Origin: Candidatus Desulfobacula maris
Lineage (GTDB): Bacteria > Desulfobacterota > Desulfobacteria > Desulfobacterales > Desulfobacteraceae
Assembly: GCA_014383445.1 (NCBI GenBank)
Contig: JACNHV010000257.1
Span: 1 to 32,674 of the forward strand
Direction of reading: 5' to 3'
Length of the DNA stretch: 32,674 bases
How positions within the stretch are numbered: the first letter of the stretch is position 1; the number at the start of each line of letters is the position of its first letter. Below the pieces are notes generated by a model. It made no database searches and was not told the origin of the DNA. It saw only the letters and a program-made list of their open reading frames with translations. The position numbers and the translations under genes are program-made. Below are positions 26,650 to 32,674 of this stretch, one piece after another.

Positions 26650-26844
26650 ATGGCACATAACTGTAAAGAATGCGGCTTCCGAGCAAAATATGACAACGCT
26701 CCAAAGTCATTTTTAGGCCGTGTATGGAGATGGCACGCAGGATGGTGCCCAGGGTGGAAAAGATATATTACCTCATTACCCGATGCTGAACGTATTAAGT
26801 TGGCTGAAAAGTATAGTATGGAAAAATATAAGGGGACACGATGA
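26650..26844 (+). CDS. Small CCHC zinc-finger-like protein of unknown function
   Basis: A 64-residue basic protein. Cys5-x2-Cys8 near the N-terminus (NCKECGFRAKYD) and His29-x3-Cys33 in RVWRWHAGWCPGW make a plausible CCHC metal site; the middle is rich in Trp and Arg, which suits nucleic-acid or protein binding. A helical tail follows (SLPDAERIKLAEKYSMEKY). From memory, short proteins with CGFRAKYD and WRWH...CPGWK recur in deltaproteobacteria, without known function. GGAAGAG is a good ribosome site. Its TGA overlaps the ATG of the RHH gene (ATGA), so the two are translationally coupled. Confidence 0.75.
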   Translation: MAHNCKECGFRAKYDNAPKSFLGRVWRWHAGWCPGWKRYITSLPDAERIKLAEKYSMEKYKGTR

Positions 26845-27008
26845 CAGAGGGAATAAAAGACCAGTGCCAAGACCCTACCCAAAGCATAACAATTGATTTA
26901 CCTTGTCCGCTTGCAGAACGGGTTGAAAGGTATGCCAAAAAGAATGAAACAGATGTAACAGTAGTGTTGATTGAGGCCTTGGATGATTTCTTGAGAAAAC
27001 AGGGATGA
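26841..27008 (+). CDS. Small ribbon-helix-helix (CopG/Arc-like) protein
   Basis: A 55-residue protein too short for most gene callers. It shows a beta-strand QSITIDLP (about 14-21), helix A PLAERVERYAKKN (24-36) and helix B DVTVVLIEALDDFLRKQ (38-54), the layout of dimeric RHH DNA-binding proteins such as CopG, Arc and many antitoxins. Its ATG overlaps the previous gene's TGA by four bases. It may repress its own operon or be the DNA-binding half of a two-protein module with the zinc-finger-like partner. No toxin-like fold is evident beside it. Confidence 0.7.
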   Translation: MTEGIKDQCQDPTQSITIDLPCPLAERVERYAKKNETDVTVVLIEALDDFLRKQG

Positions 27009-27379
27009 TTTATGATTGTGGAAGGTATCTTATCCTTATATCTTGTTGCAATTAAGAAAGCATGAGTAAGCTCGTTAATATATATTCATCCAACTTTGAA
27101 AATTGTTTCCAGGACTAGGTCGAAAATGTTCTTGGTCGCCAATTATGTAGCGAGGTTATTTTGGTATATTGTACCAGAATAAATTATATTTCCAACCAAA
27201 GTTGATTTTTCAAAACACCTTTACACAAATTCGAAACGTTGATATTGATTTACAAATTAAAATTAATAATCATTGCAGTCGAATAACATTATAAATTACG
27301 TGAAAAAGTCTGCACACTAACTGGTTATATGTTTTAAGAACCTATAGTGAAAATTTATTCAAACAAATTAGGATTATCA
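27009..27379. other. AT-rich stretch without a recognisable gene
   Basis: The first part holds only a 17-codon ORF (27012-27065, MIVEGILSLYLVAIKKA) that looks like a remnant. The rest is visibly richer in A+T than the flanking housekeeping genes and contains no hairpin terminator, tRNA or direct-repeat array I can support. It may be scar DNA from past insertions or deletions. Confidence 0.5.
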
Positions 27380-27380
27380 C

Positions 27381-27473
27381 ATGACAGTTAAAAAAGATGG
27401 CAAAAGCACATGGGCTATTGGTGGTGGTGTGAATCTATCAACAAATCTGAACCACAAAAGATTTAAGGGGTAG
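27381..27473 (+). CDS. Possible 30-residue peptide upstream of the acyltransferase
   Basis: ATG at 27381 has AGGA seven bases upstream and opens a 30-codon ORF (MTVKKDGKSTWAIGGG, then VNLSTNLNHKRFKG). Its last codons contain AAGGGG, which is also the likely ribosome site of the acyltransferase starting six bases after its stop. It may be a leader peptide coupling translation, the remnant of a longer gene, or chance. No family recognised. Confidence 0.35.
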   Translation: MTVKKDGKSTWAIGGGVNLSTNLNHKRFKG

Positions 27474-27479
27474 TAATAT

Positions 27480-28400
27480 ATGGTGAAAAATAGAATATTT
27501 TTTTTGGATAATTTGCGAACATTTATAATTTTTTTGGTCGTTTTGTATCATTCCGGAGCAGTGTATGAAAGCAGCGGAATTTTTGCATCATTTTGGATTG
27601 TTGACGATCCAGCTACAAACAAATTAGTCGATATTGTAAATTTAATTGTAGATATTTTTATGATAATGACGTTATTTTTTATAGCAGGTTATGTTGCACC
27701 CCTATCCATGAAAAACAAAAACCTATGCACTTTTTTAAAATTTAAATTCAAAAGGCTTCTGATCCCTTGGCTTATTGCAGTATTTACTTTGATTCCTATT
27801 TACAAAATAATTTTTCTGTATTCCCGGAATTTACCACAAGAAAACTGGATGACATATTTTCATTTTAATAATGGAGTCTTTAGCCAAAGCTGGCTATGGT
27901 TTTTACCGATTTTATTTTTTTTCTTAGGTGCAATTGCTTACAACAACAAAATATTTGAAGCTGAAATAAAAAGTAGAAAGCTATATTATATCATTAATAG
28001 TATTTCATGGATTCCTATCAATATATATATTTTTTTTCTGATTTTTCTTTTCACAGGTCAAATCATAGTTTCAGTTACATTTCATAAATTTATACTTTAT
28101 TTCGGGTTCCACCTATCCTTGTTATGCTTGGTCTATATCGCAATTGAAACTTTTAGATTATATTTTAATAGTAAAGGGAATATATGGCGAATATTAAATC
28201 AAAATTCTTATGGCGTTTATATCATTCATGTAATTATCATTGGTTTAATTGCATTAGCCATGCTCAATACTGGCATCCCTTCATTATGCAAATACGTCAT
28301 TTTGACAACAGTTAGCTACAGCGCCAGTAATTTAATCGTATATTTTTATAAAAAAAATTTTTTAAGTTTTTGTATAAAAAAACAATTCTATTACTTATAG
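27480..28400 (+). CDS. Acyltransferase-3-family membrane protein (short)
   Basis: A 306-residue, very hydrophobic protein with about eight membrane segments. The N-terminus carries the family signature FFLDNLRTFIIFLVVLYHSG (Asp10, Arg13, His24), followed by FKFKRLLIPW (about 88-97), SWLWFLPILFF, and NSYGVYIIHVIIIGLIA near the C-terminus. Relatives move acyl groups onto cell-surface sugars or glucans (OafB, MdoC/OpgC type). It is shorter than the usual 350-400 residues: WFLPILFF runs straight into FLGAIAYNN, where family members normally have additional helices, so an internal segment appears to be missing. Its base composition is visibly more AT-rich than neighbouring core genes, suggesting transfer. 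AAGGGG precedes the ATG. Confidence 0.75.
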   Translation: MVKNRIFFLDNLRTFIIFLVVLYHSGAVYESSGIFASFWIVDDPATNKLVDIVNLIVDIFMIMTLFFIAGYVAPLSMKNKNLCTFLKFKFKRLLIPWLIAVFTLIPIYKIIFLYSRNLPQENWMTYFHFNNGVFSQSWLWFLPILFFFLGAIAYNNKIFEAEIKSRKLYYIINSISWIPINIYIFFLIFLFTGQIIVSVTFHKFILYFGFHLSLLCLVYIAIETFRLYFNSKGNIWRILNQNSYGVYIIHVIIIGLIALAMLNTGIPSLCKYVILTTVSYSASNLIVYFYKKNFLSFCIKKQFYYL

Positions 28401-28464
28401 GAAAACCTAACATAAAAAACAAATTAACATACAAAAGGTATAAGAACTGGGGGCGAGTTTAGGG

Positions 28465-28494
28465 TTGACTTTAAGCGTGGGAACCATCTATAGA
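28465..28494 (+). promoter_or_regulatory. Likely promoter of the mce-mcm-meaB genes
   Basis: TTGACT (28465-28470) and TATAGA (28489-28494) are separated by 18 bases and lie about 42 bases before the epimerase start. The rest of 28401-28535 shows no terminator for the preceding gene. Confidence 0.55.
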
Positions 28495-28535
28495 TAACAG
28501 GTTTAATTTTATTGATTAATCGTGGAGATGGTAAA

Positions 28536-28937
28536 ATGAAAATATTAAAAATAGATCACCTAGGAATTGCTGTTTCAAGCATTGATGAAAAGAAAAATTT
28601 CTGGACAGATGCTTTGGGATTGACGCTTGAGGGGACAGAAACTGTTGAAGAACAGAAAGTGACTACGGCTTTTTTACCTGTGGGCGAAAGTGAAATCGAA
28701 CTTTTGGAATCCACGTCAAAGGAAGGGCCTGTCGCCAAATATATTGAAAAAAAAGGCGAAGGGATTCAGCATGTGGCTTTCAGGGTTGAAAATATAGAAG
28801 AGGCGCTTGCCGAACTTAAAGAAAAAGGGATTGCACTTATAGATCAAACTCCCCGAAAAGGAGCGGGTGGAGCAAAAATTGCCTTTTTACACCCCAAGGC
28901 CACTTCAGGGGTGCTTGTGGAGTTATGTGAAAGGTAG
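28536..28937 (+). CDS. mce: Methylmalonyl-CoA epimerase
   Basis: Interconverts (S)- and (R)-methylmalonyl-CoA. A 133-residue VOC-fold protein with two beta-alpha-beta3 modules; metal ligands are expected at His in KIDHLGIAVSS (residue 7), His in EGIQHVAFRVEN and Glu in VLVELCER near the end, all visible. ATG at 28536 is preferred over a start eight codons upstream because GGAG lies nine bases before it and the family begins MKILKIDHLGIAV. It heads a propionate/succinate module with the mutase and its chaperone directly downstream. Confidence 0.93.
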   Translation: MKILKIDHLGIAVSSIDEKKNFWTDALGLTLEGTETVEEQKVTTAFLPVGESEIELLESTSKEGPVAKYIEKKGEGIQHVAFRVENIEEALAELKEKGIALIDQTPRKGAGGAKIAFLHPKATSGVLVELCER

Positions 28938-28989
28938 AATAGTGTGAAAGACAGTTTGTATTTTAAATTTGATGTGCCGGAGGATAATC

Positions 28990-31113
28990 ATGTCTCAAAT
29001 GTTTGACTTAAATAAGTGGGAAGAGCTTGCTAAAAAAGAGCTAAGGGGAAAACCCCTGGAATCCTTAACAAAGAAAACACCGGAAGGAATAGATATTAAG
29101 CCGCTATATTCGGCTAAAGACCTTGAGCAAGTAGAGTTCATAAATAATCTTCCAGGGTTTGAACCCTTTGTCCGGGGGCCCAAGGCTACCATGTATACGG
29201 GCCGCCCCTGGACCATTCGCCAGTATGCTGGGTTTTCAACTGCCAAAGAATCCAATACCTTTTATCGTAAAAATCTTGCAGCAGGACAAAAAGGGCTATC
29301 TGTTGCCTTTGATCTGGCCACCCACCGAGGATATGATTCTGATCACCCAAGGGTAACAGGTGATGTTGGAAAAGCCGGAGTTGCCATTGATTCCGTCGAA
29401 GATATGAAAATACTGTTTGACCAGATCCCCTTAGATAAGATGTCCGTTTCCATGACCATGAACGGTGCAGTTCTACCAATTCTTGCAGGGTTTATTGTTG
29501 CGGCAGAAGAGCAGGGTGTCAAACATGATCAGCTCATGGGAACCATTCAAAACGATATATTAAAAGAATATCTGACCCGGAATACCTATATCTATCCTCC
29601 AACTCCTTCCATGAGGATTGTTTCCGATATCATCGCCTTTTGTTCGGATAAAATGCCCAAGTTTAATACCATCAGCATCAGCGGGTACCACATGATGGAA
29701 GCAGGGGCTGATTCAGTTCTCCAGACAGCCTTCACCCTGGCCGATGGCCTTGAGTATGTCAAAGCTGCCCTTAAAACAGGCCTTGATATTGATAAATTTG
29801 CACCAAGGCTCTCTTTCTTTTTCGGGATCGGCATGAATTTTTTCATGGATATTGCCATGCTTAGAGCTGCCAGATTCCTATGGGCAGAGCTCATGAGCCA
29901 GTTCAACCCTAAAAATTCACAATCAACCATGCTTCGAACCCATTGTCAGACATCGGGCTGGAGCCTGACCCAGCAGGATCCCTATAACAATATTGTCAGA
30001 ACCACCCTTGAATGCCTGTCAGCAGTTCTTGGTGGCACACAGAGTCTTCACACCAACTCTTTTGACGAGGCAGTGGGCCTGCCCACGGAATTGTCTGCCA
30101 GGATCTCCAGAAATACCCAGATCATTGTTCAGGAAGAATCCCATATCTGTGATGTGGTGGATCCTTTAGGCGGATCATACTATGTTGAAACCCTGACCCA
30201 GAATATTATTGATGAAGTCCGCAAAATTCTGGCTGAAATAGAGGACCTGGGTGGCATGGCCAAAGCTATTGAGTCTGGGATGCCGAAAATGAGAATTGAA
30301 GAAGTGTCTGCCAGACGACAGGCCAGGATTGATCATGGTTCGGATGTGATTGTGGGGGTGAATAAATATAAAATTGAAGATGAAATCCCCATCCCCGTGC
30401 GTGAAGTCGCAGAAGAGATCAGGAATGAACAGGTGGCACGTCTTGACCAGATTAAAAAAGACAGGGATAATACAGCTGTTCAAAAGGCTTTGGAGGATAT
30501 TACAAAGGCCTGTGAATCCGGTAGAAATCTTTTGGAAGCCTGTCTGCCGGCAGTAAGGGCAAGGGCAACTGTTGGGGAGATTAGTGATGCTATGGAAAAA
30601 GTGTTTACACGGTTTGTGGCCACAACCCAGTGTATTTCCGGGGTGTATGCACAAGAACATTCTGATTCCGAGATGATTGAGTCTTTAAGAAAGCGTACAG
30701 CGGATTTTCAAAAAAAGACGGGTCGCAGACCCAGGATTTTATTGTCTAAAATGGGACAGGATGGACATGACAGAGGTATTAAGGTCATTGCCACGGCCTT
30801 TGCGGATTTTGGGTTTGATGTGGATTTGGGCCCCTTGTTCCAGACCCCTGAAGAAGCCGCCAGAATGGCCGTTGAAAATGATGTCCATGTGATCGGGGTG
30901 TCCAGCCTTGCAGCAGGGCATAAAACTTTGGTTCCTATGGTCATTGAAGAGTTGAAAAATCATGGTGCTTCTGATATTAAAGTGGTGGTTGGCGGTATAA
31001 TTCCACCAGGCGATTATGAATTTTTGAAAAACGCGGGTGCATCAGATATTTTTGGCCCCGGAACTATAGTAACAGATGCTGCAAACAGGACGCTTAACAT
31101 CATAGGTGCGTAA
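28990..31113 (+). CDS. Methylmalonyl-CoA mutase, single-chain large subunit
   Basis: Adenosylcobalamin-dependent isomerisation of (R)-methylmalonyl-CoA and succinyl-CoA. The 707-residue protein carries both parts: the TIM-barrel substrate domain (about 45-550; [28 protein letters not shown], the family hallmark, then [18 protein letters not shown] and [19 protein letters not shown]) and the C-terminal B12 domain with the base-off motif DxHxxG (Asp591, His593, Gly596), followed by [12 protein letters not shown] and [10 protein letters not shown]. No separate small subunit is encoded nearby. ATG at 28990 has CGGAGG about seven bases upstream; an ATG seven codons earlier would swallow that site. 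meaB follows after five bases. Confidence 0.96.
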   Translation: MSQMFDLNKWEELAKKELRGKPLESLTKKTPEGIDIKPLYSAKDLEQVEFINNLPGFEPFVRGPKATMYTGRPWTIRQYAGFSTAKESNTFYRKNLAAGQKGLSVAFDLATHRGYDSDHPRVTGDVGKAGVAIDSVEDMKILFDQIPLDKMSVSMTMNGAVLPILAGFIVAAEEQGVKHDQLMGTIQNDILKEYLTRNTYIYPPTPSMRIVSDIIAFCSDKMPKFNTISISGYHMMEAGADSVLQTAFTLADGLEYVKAALKTGLDIDKFAPRLSFFFGIGMNFFMDIAMLRAARFLWAELMSQFNPKNSQSTMLRTHCQTSGWSLTQQDPYNNIVRTTLECLSAVLGGTQSLHTNSFDEAVGLPTELSARISRNTQIIVQEESHICDVVDPLGGSYYVETLTQNIIDEVRKILAEIEDLGGMAKAIESGMPKMRIEEVSARRQARIDHGSDVIVGVNKYKIEDEIPIPVREVAEEIRNEQVARLDQIKKDRDNTAVQKALEDITKACESGRNLLEACLPAVRARATVGEISDAMEKVFTRFVATTQCISGVYAQEHSDSEMIESLRKRTADFQKKTGRRPRILLSKMGQDGHDRGIKVIATAFADFGFDVDLGPLFQTPEEAARMAVENDVHVIGVSSLAAGHKTLVPMVIEELKNHGASDIKVVVGGIIPPGDYEFLKNAGASDIFGPGTIVTDAANRTLNIIGA

Positions 31114-31118
31114 AGGTT

Positions 31119-32099
31119 ATGATTCAAACTGACCCTGAAAGTGAGAGCTTTGTCCAGGGTATTTTAGACGGCAATCGGCGCATGATTGCCAAGACAATAA
31201 CATTGATAGAAAGCAGTCTTAAGGCCCATCAAAAAAAAGCTTTCTTAGTTATGGAAAAGATCCTGCACCAAACTGGAAATAGTATCCGGGTAGGTATTAC
31301 AGGGGTGCCTGGTGTAGGCAAGAGTACCTTTATAGAAAATTTAGGCGTATATCTGGCAGATCTTGGACATAAAGTGGCTGTTCTGGCTGTCGATCCCACA
31401 AGCCGGAGGAGCGGCGGGTCTATTCTGGGAGATAAAACCCGTATGGAAAAGCTGTCTGCCCATGCAAATGCCTTTATAAGGCCCTCTCCTGCCGGGGAAA
31501 CCCTGGGGGGAGTTGCCGCTAAAACCCGTGAAATAATGCTGGTCTGTGAAGCAGCCGGGTTTGATGTTATCCTTGTTGAAACTGTAGGGGTGGGACAATC
31601 TGAAACCAGTGTGGCTTCCATGGTGGATTTTTTTCTGGTATTGATGATTGCCGGGGCCGGTGATGAACTTCAGGGGATAAAAAAAGGAGTTCTGGAACTG
31701 GCAGATGGCATTGCCATTAACAAGGCAGACGGAGATAACCTTAAGGCCGTTGAAAAAGCCAAAGCAGATCTTGATATGGCCATGCATTTTATCAGGCCTG
31801 AATCTCCAACCTGGTCCACACCTGTTTTAACCTGTTCTTCTGTTATTGATGGGGGGACGCAAGCTGTCTGGGAAATTATTCTTGATCATAATCTGAAATT
31901 TAAAGCTTCAGGAGAATTTTTACAAAGGCGGAAGAAACAATCCCTGGAATGGATGTGGACCCTTGTTGAAGATGGCTTAAAACAGCGTTTTAAAAACAAT
32001 GAGAAAATTAATAAAGAAATAGTGCTTGTTTCACAACAGGTAGAAAATGAGAAAATTTCGCCGACAGCTGCTGCTGAAGAGCTGTTGTCATATTTATAG
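31119..32099 (+). CDS. meaB: Methylmalonyl-CoA mutase-associated GTPase MeaB
   Basis: G3E-family GTPase that protects methylmalonyl-CoA mutase and gates loading of intact adenosylcobalamin. The 326 residues include Walker A GVPGVGKST (62-70), VLAVDPTSRRSGGSILGDKTRM, VETVGVGQSE (the switch motif) and the base-recognition INKADGDN. The C-terminal dimerisation helices follow. It begins five bases after the mutase stop with AAGG overlapping that stop, so it is part of the same operon. The confusing old name ArgK applies to the same family. Confidence 0.95.
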   Translation: MIQTDPESESFVQGILDGNRRMIAKTITLIESSLKAHQKKAFLVMEKILHQTGNSIRVGITGVPGVGKSTFIENLGVYLADLGHKVAVLAVDPTSRRSGGSILGDKTRMEKLSAHANAFIRPSPAGETLGGVAAKTREIMLVCEAAGFDVILVETVGVGQSETSVASMVDFFLVLMIAGAGDELQGIKKGVLELADGIAINKADGDNLKAVEKAKADLDMAMHFIRPESPTWSTPVLTCSSVIDGGTQAVWEIILDHNLKFKASGEFLQRRKKQSLEWMWTLVEDGLKQRFKNNEKINKEIVLVSQQVENEKISPTAAAEELLSYL

Positions 32100-32160
32100 A
32101 TTACTCAACTTTCGGAGTTGCCGGATTTGAGTGGGGTCAGGCTTGCATTATTGTACTTCT

Positions 32161-32227
32161 TAAGTTTTAGGATTTAAGTTTTAAGATTTATGTAAAAACT
32201 TAAATCCTAAAACCTAAAACTTAAAAC
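32161..32227. repeat. AT-rich inverted/direct repeat between meaB and sucC
   Basis: GTTTTAGGATTTAAGTTTT (32164-32182) and its exact reverse complement (32195-32213) form a 19-bp stem. The left arm itself contains a repeated TTTAAGTTTTARGAT unit, and TTAAGTTTTAGG can also pair with CCTAAAACTTAA at 32213-32224, so two alternative hairpins exist. Low-complexity origin by slippage is likely. It lies about 30 bases before the sucC start and could affect read-through from meaB. Confidence 0.7.
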
Positions 32228-32258
32228 AGTGCTGTTGTAAAGTTGAAAGGAAATTAAA

Positions 32259-32674
32259 ATGAAAATACATGAATATCAGGCAAAGGAATTGTTTAAGGCA
32301 TACAATGTTCCTGTTCCTGATGGAAATGTTGCTTTTTCAGTGGATGAGGCAAAAAAGACTGCCGCAAACCTGGGCAATTTTCCAGTGGTTGTGAAAGCCC
32401 AGATCCATGCAGGCGGAAGGGGTAAAGGCGGTGGTGTAAAACTTGCGGCTTCCATGGAAGAGGTTGAAACCCTGGCCAGGGAAATACTTGGCATGACCCT
32501 TGTCACCCATCAAACGGGTCCTGAGGGCAGGCTTGTGAAAAAACTCTTGATCGAGGCAGGCCAGAAAATTAAAAAAGAGCTGTATTTAAGCCTTCTTGTG
32601 GACCGCACTACAGCATCAATTGTGATCATGGCAAGCCAGGATGGCGGCATGGACATTGAAGAAGTGGCAGCCAA
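32259..32674 (+). CDS. sucC: Succinyl-CoA synthetase beta subunit, 3' end cut by window
   Basis: The first 138 codons are visible. [22 protein letters not shown] and [20 protein letters not shown] are the standard N-terminal ATP-grasp motifs of the ADP/GDP-forming enzyme, which converts succinyl-CoA to succinate with nucleotide phosphorylation. AAAGGA precedes ATG at 32259. Its position after mce-mcm-meaB links propionyl/methylmalonyl-CoA chemistry to succinate and ATP. Nothing can be said about the missing C-terminal part or a following sucD. Confidence 0.95.
   Translation, partial: MKIHEYQAKELFKAYNVPVPDGNVAFSVDEAKKTAANLGNFPVVVKAQIHAGGRGKGGGVKLAASMEEVETLAREILGMTLVTHQTGPEGRLVKKLLIEAGQKIKKELYLSLLVDRTTASIVIMASQDGGMDIEEVAA

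Noticed and set aside
26650-27008. Calling the zinc-finger/RHH pair a toxin-antitoxin system
   Set aside because: The RHH half fits an antitoxin, but the partner shows no known toxin motif; a regulatory pair is equally likely, so no TA name is given.
27012-27065. 17-codon ORF just behind the RHH gene
   Set aside because: Too short to assign; could be a remnant but there is no independent support, so it is only mentioned in the gene-poor stretch.
1-32674. CRISPR array, prophage, rRNA or complete insertion sequence
   Set aside because: No regularly spaced direct repeats, no integrase or transposase reading frame, and no rRNA-like sequence was seen; the only mobile-like DNA is the two small terminal-repeat elements.

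Overview
The window reads as a chromosomal segment of an anaerobic, AT-leaning deltaproteobacterium, most likely Desulfobacteraceae/Desulfobacterales. I infer this from gene content and protein style: a multi-PAS diguanylate cyclase and a small protein of the GLLPIC..CKKIRDD type common in that group, a single-chain methylmalonyl-CoA mutase with epimerase and MeaB next to sucC, and foldback repeats with TAGTG...CACTA ends. No database search was possible, so family names rest on visible motifs, length and gene order.

Left part (1-6180): a truncated SDR oxidoreductase lacking the usual catalytic lysine; a frameshifted small cysteine protein; a 4xPAS-GGEEF diguanylate cyclase; then a leftward group dgt - ykgJ-like - yvcK-like. 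Divergent from dgt, a TadA-like deaminase (TTG start) reads right.

Centre (6850-21916): a long rightward translation and RNA-metabolism block: infC (probable AUA start), rpmI, rplT, pheS, pheT, tRNA-Gly(CCC), rimP, nusA, infB, rbfA, truB, rpsO, pnp, and a WalJ/YycJ-like metallo-hydrolase overlapping pnp. Two miniature inverted-repeat elements sit directly behind the infC and rpmI stop codons. Hairpins and terminators are visible behind tRNA-Gly, behind rpsO and in the pnp leader. The tRNA-rimP-nusA-infB layout recalls the metY-rimP-nusA-infB operon of enterobacteria with a different tRNA.

Right part (21937-32674): a nitroreductase-family protein; a leftward heterodimeric ABC exporter pair with one degenerate ATP site; an AT-rich accessory stretch (about 26.2-28.4 kb) with a DUF6957-like protein, a small CCHC zinc-finger-like protein translationally coupled to a 55-residue ribbon-helix-helix protein, a 30-codon ORF and a short acyltransferase-3 membrane protein; then the methylmalonyl-CoA module mce-mcm-meaB and the start of sucC, which together interconvert propionyl/methylmalonyl-CoA and succinate with substrate-level ATP formation.

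The best candidates for something undescribed are the coupled zinc-finger/RHH micro-operon, the two terminal-repeat elements inside the infC-rpmI-rplT operon, and the AUA-initiated infC.
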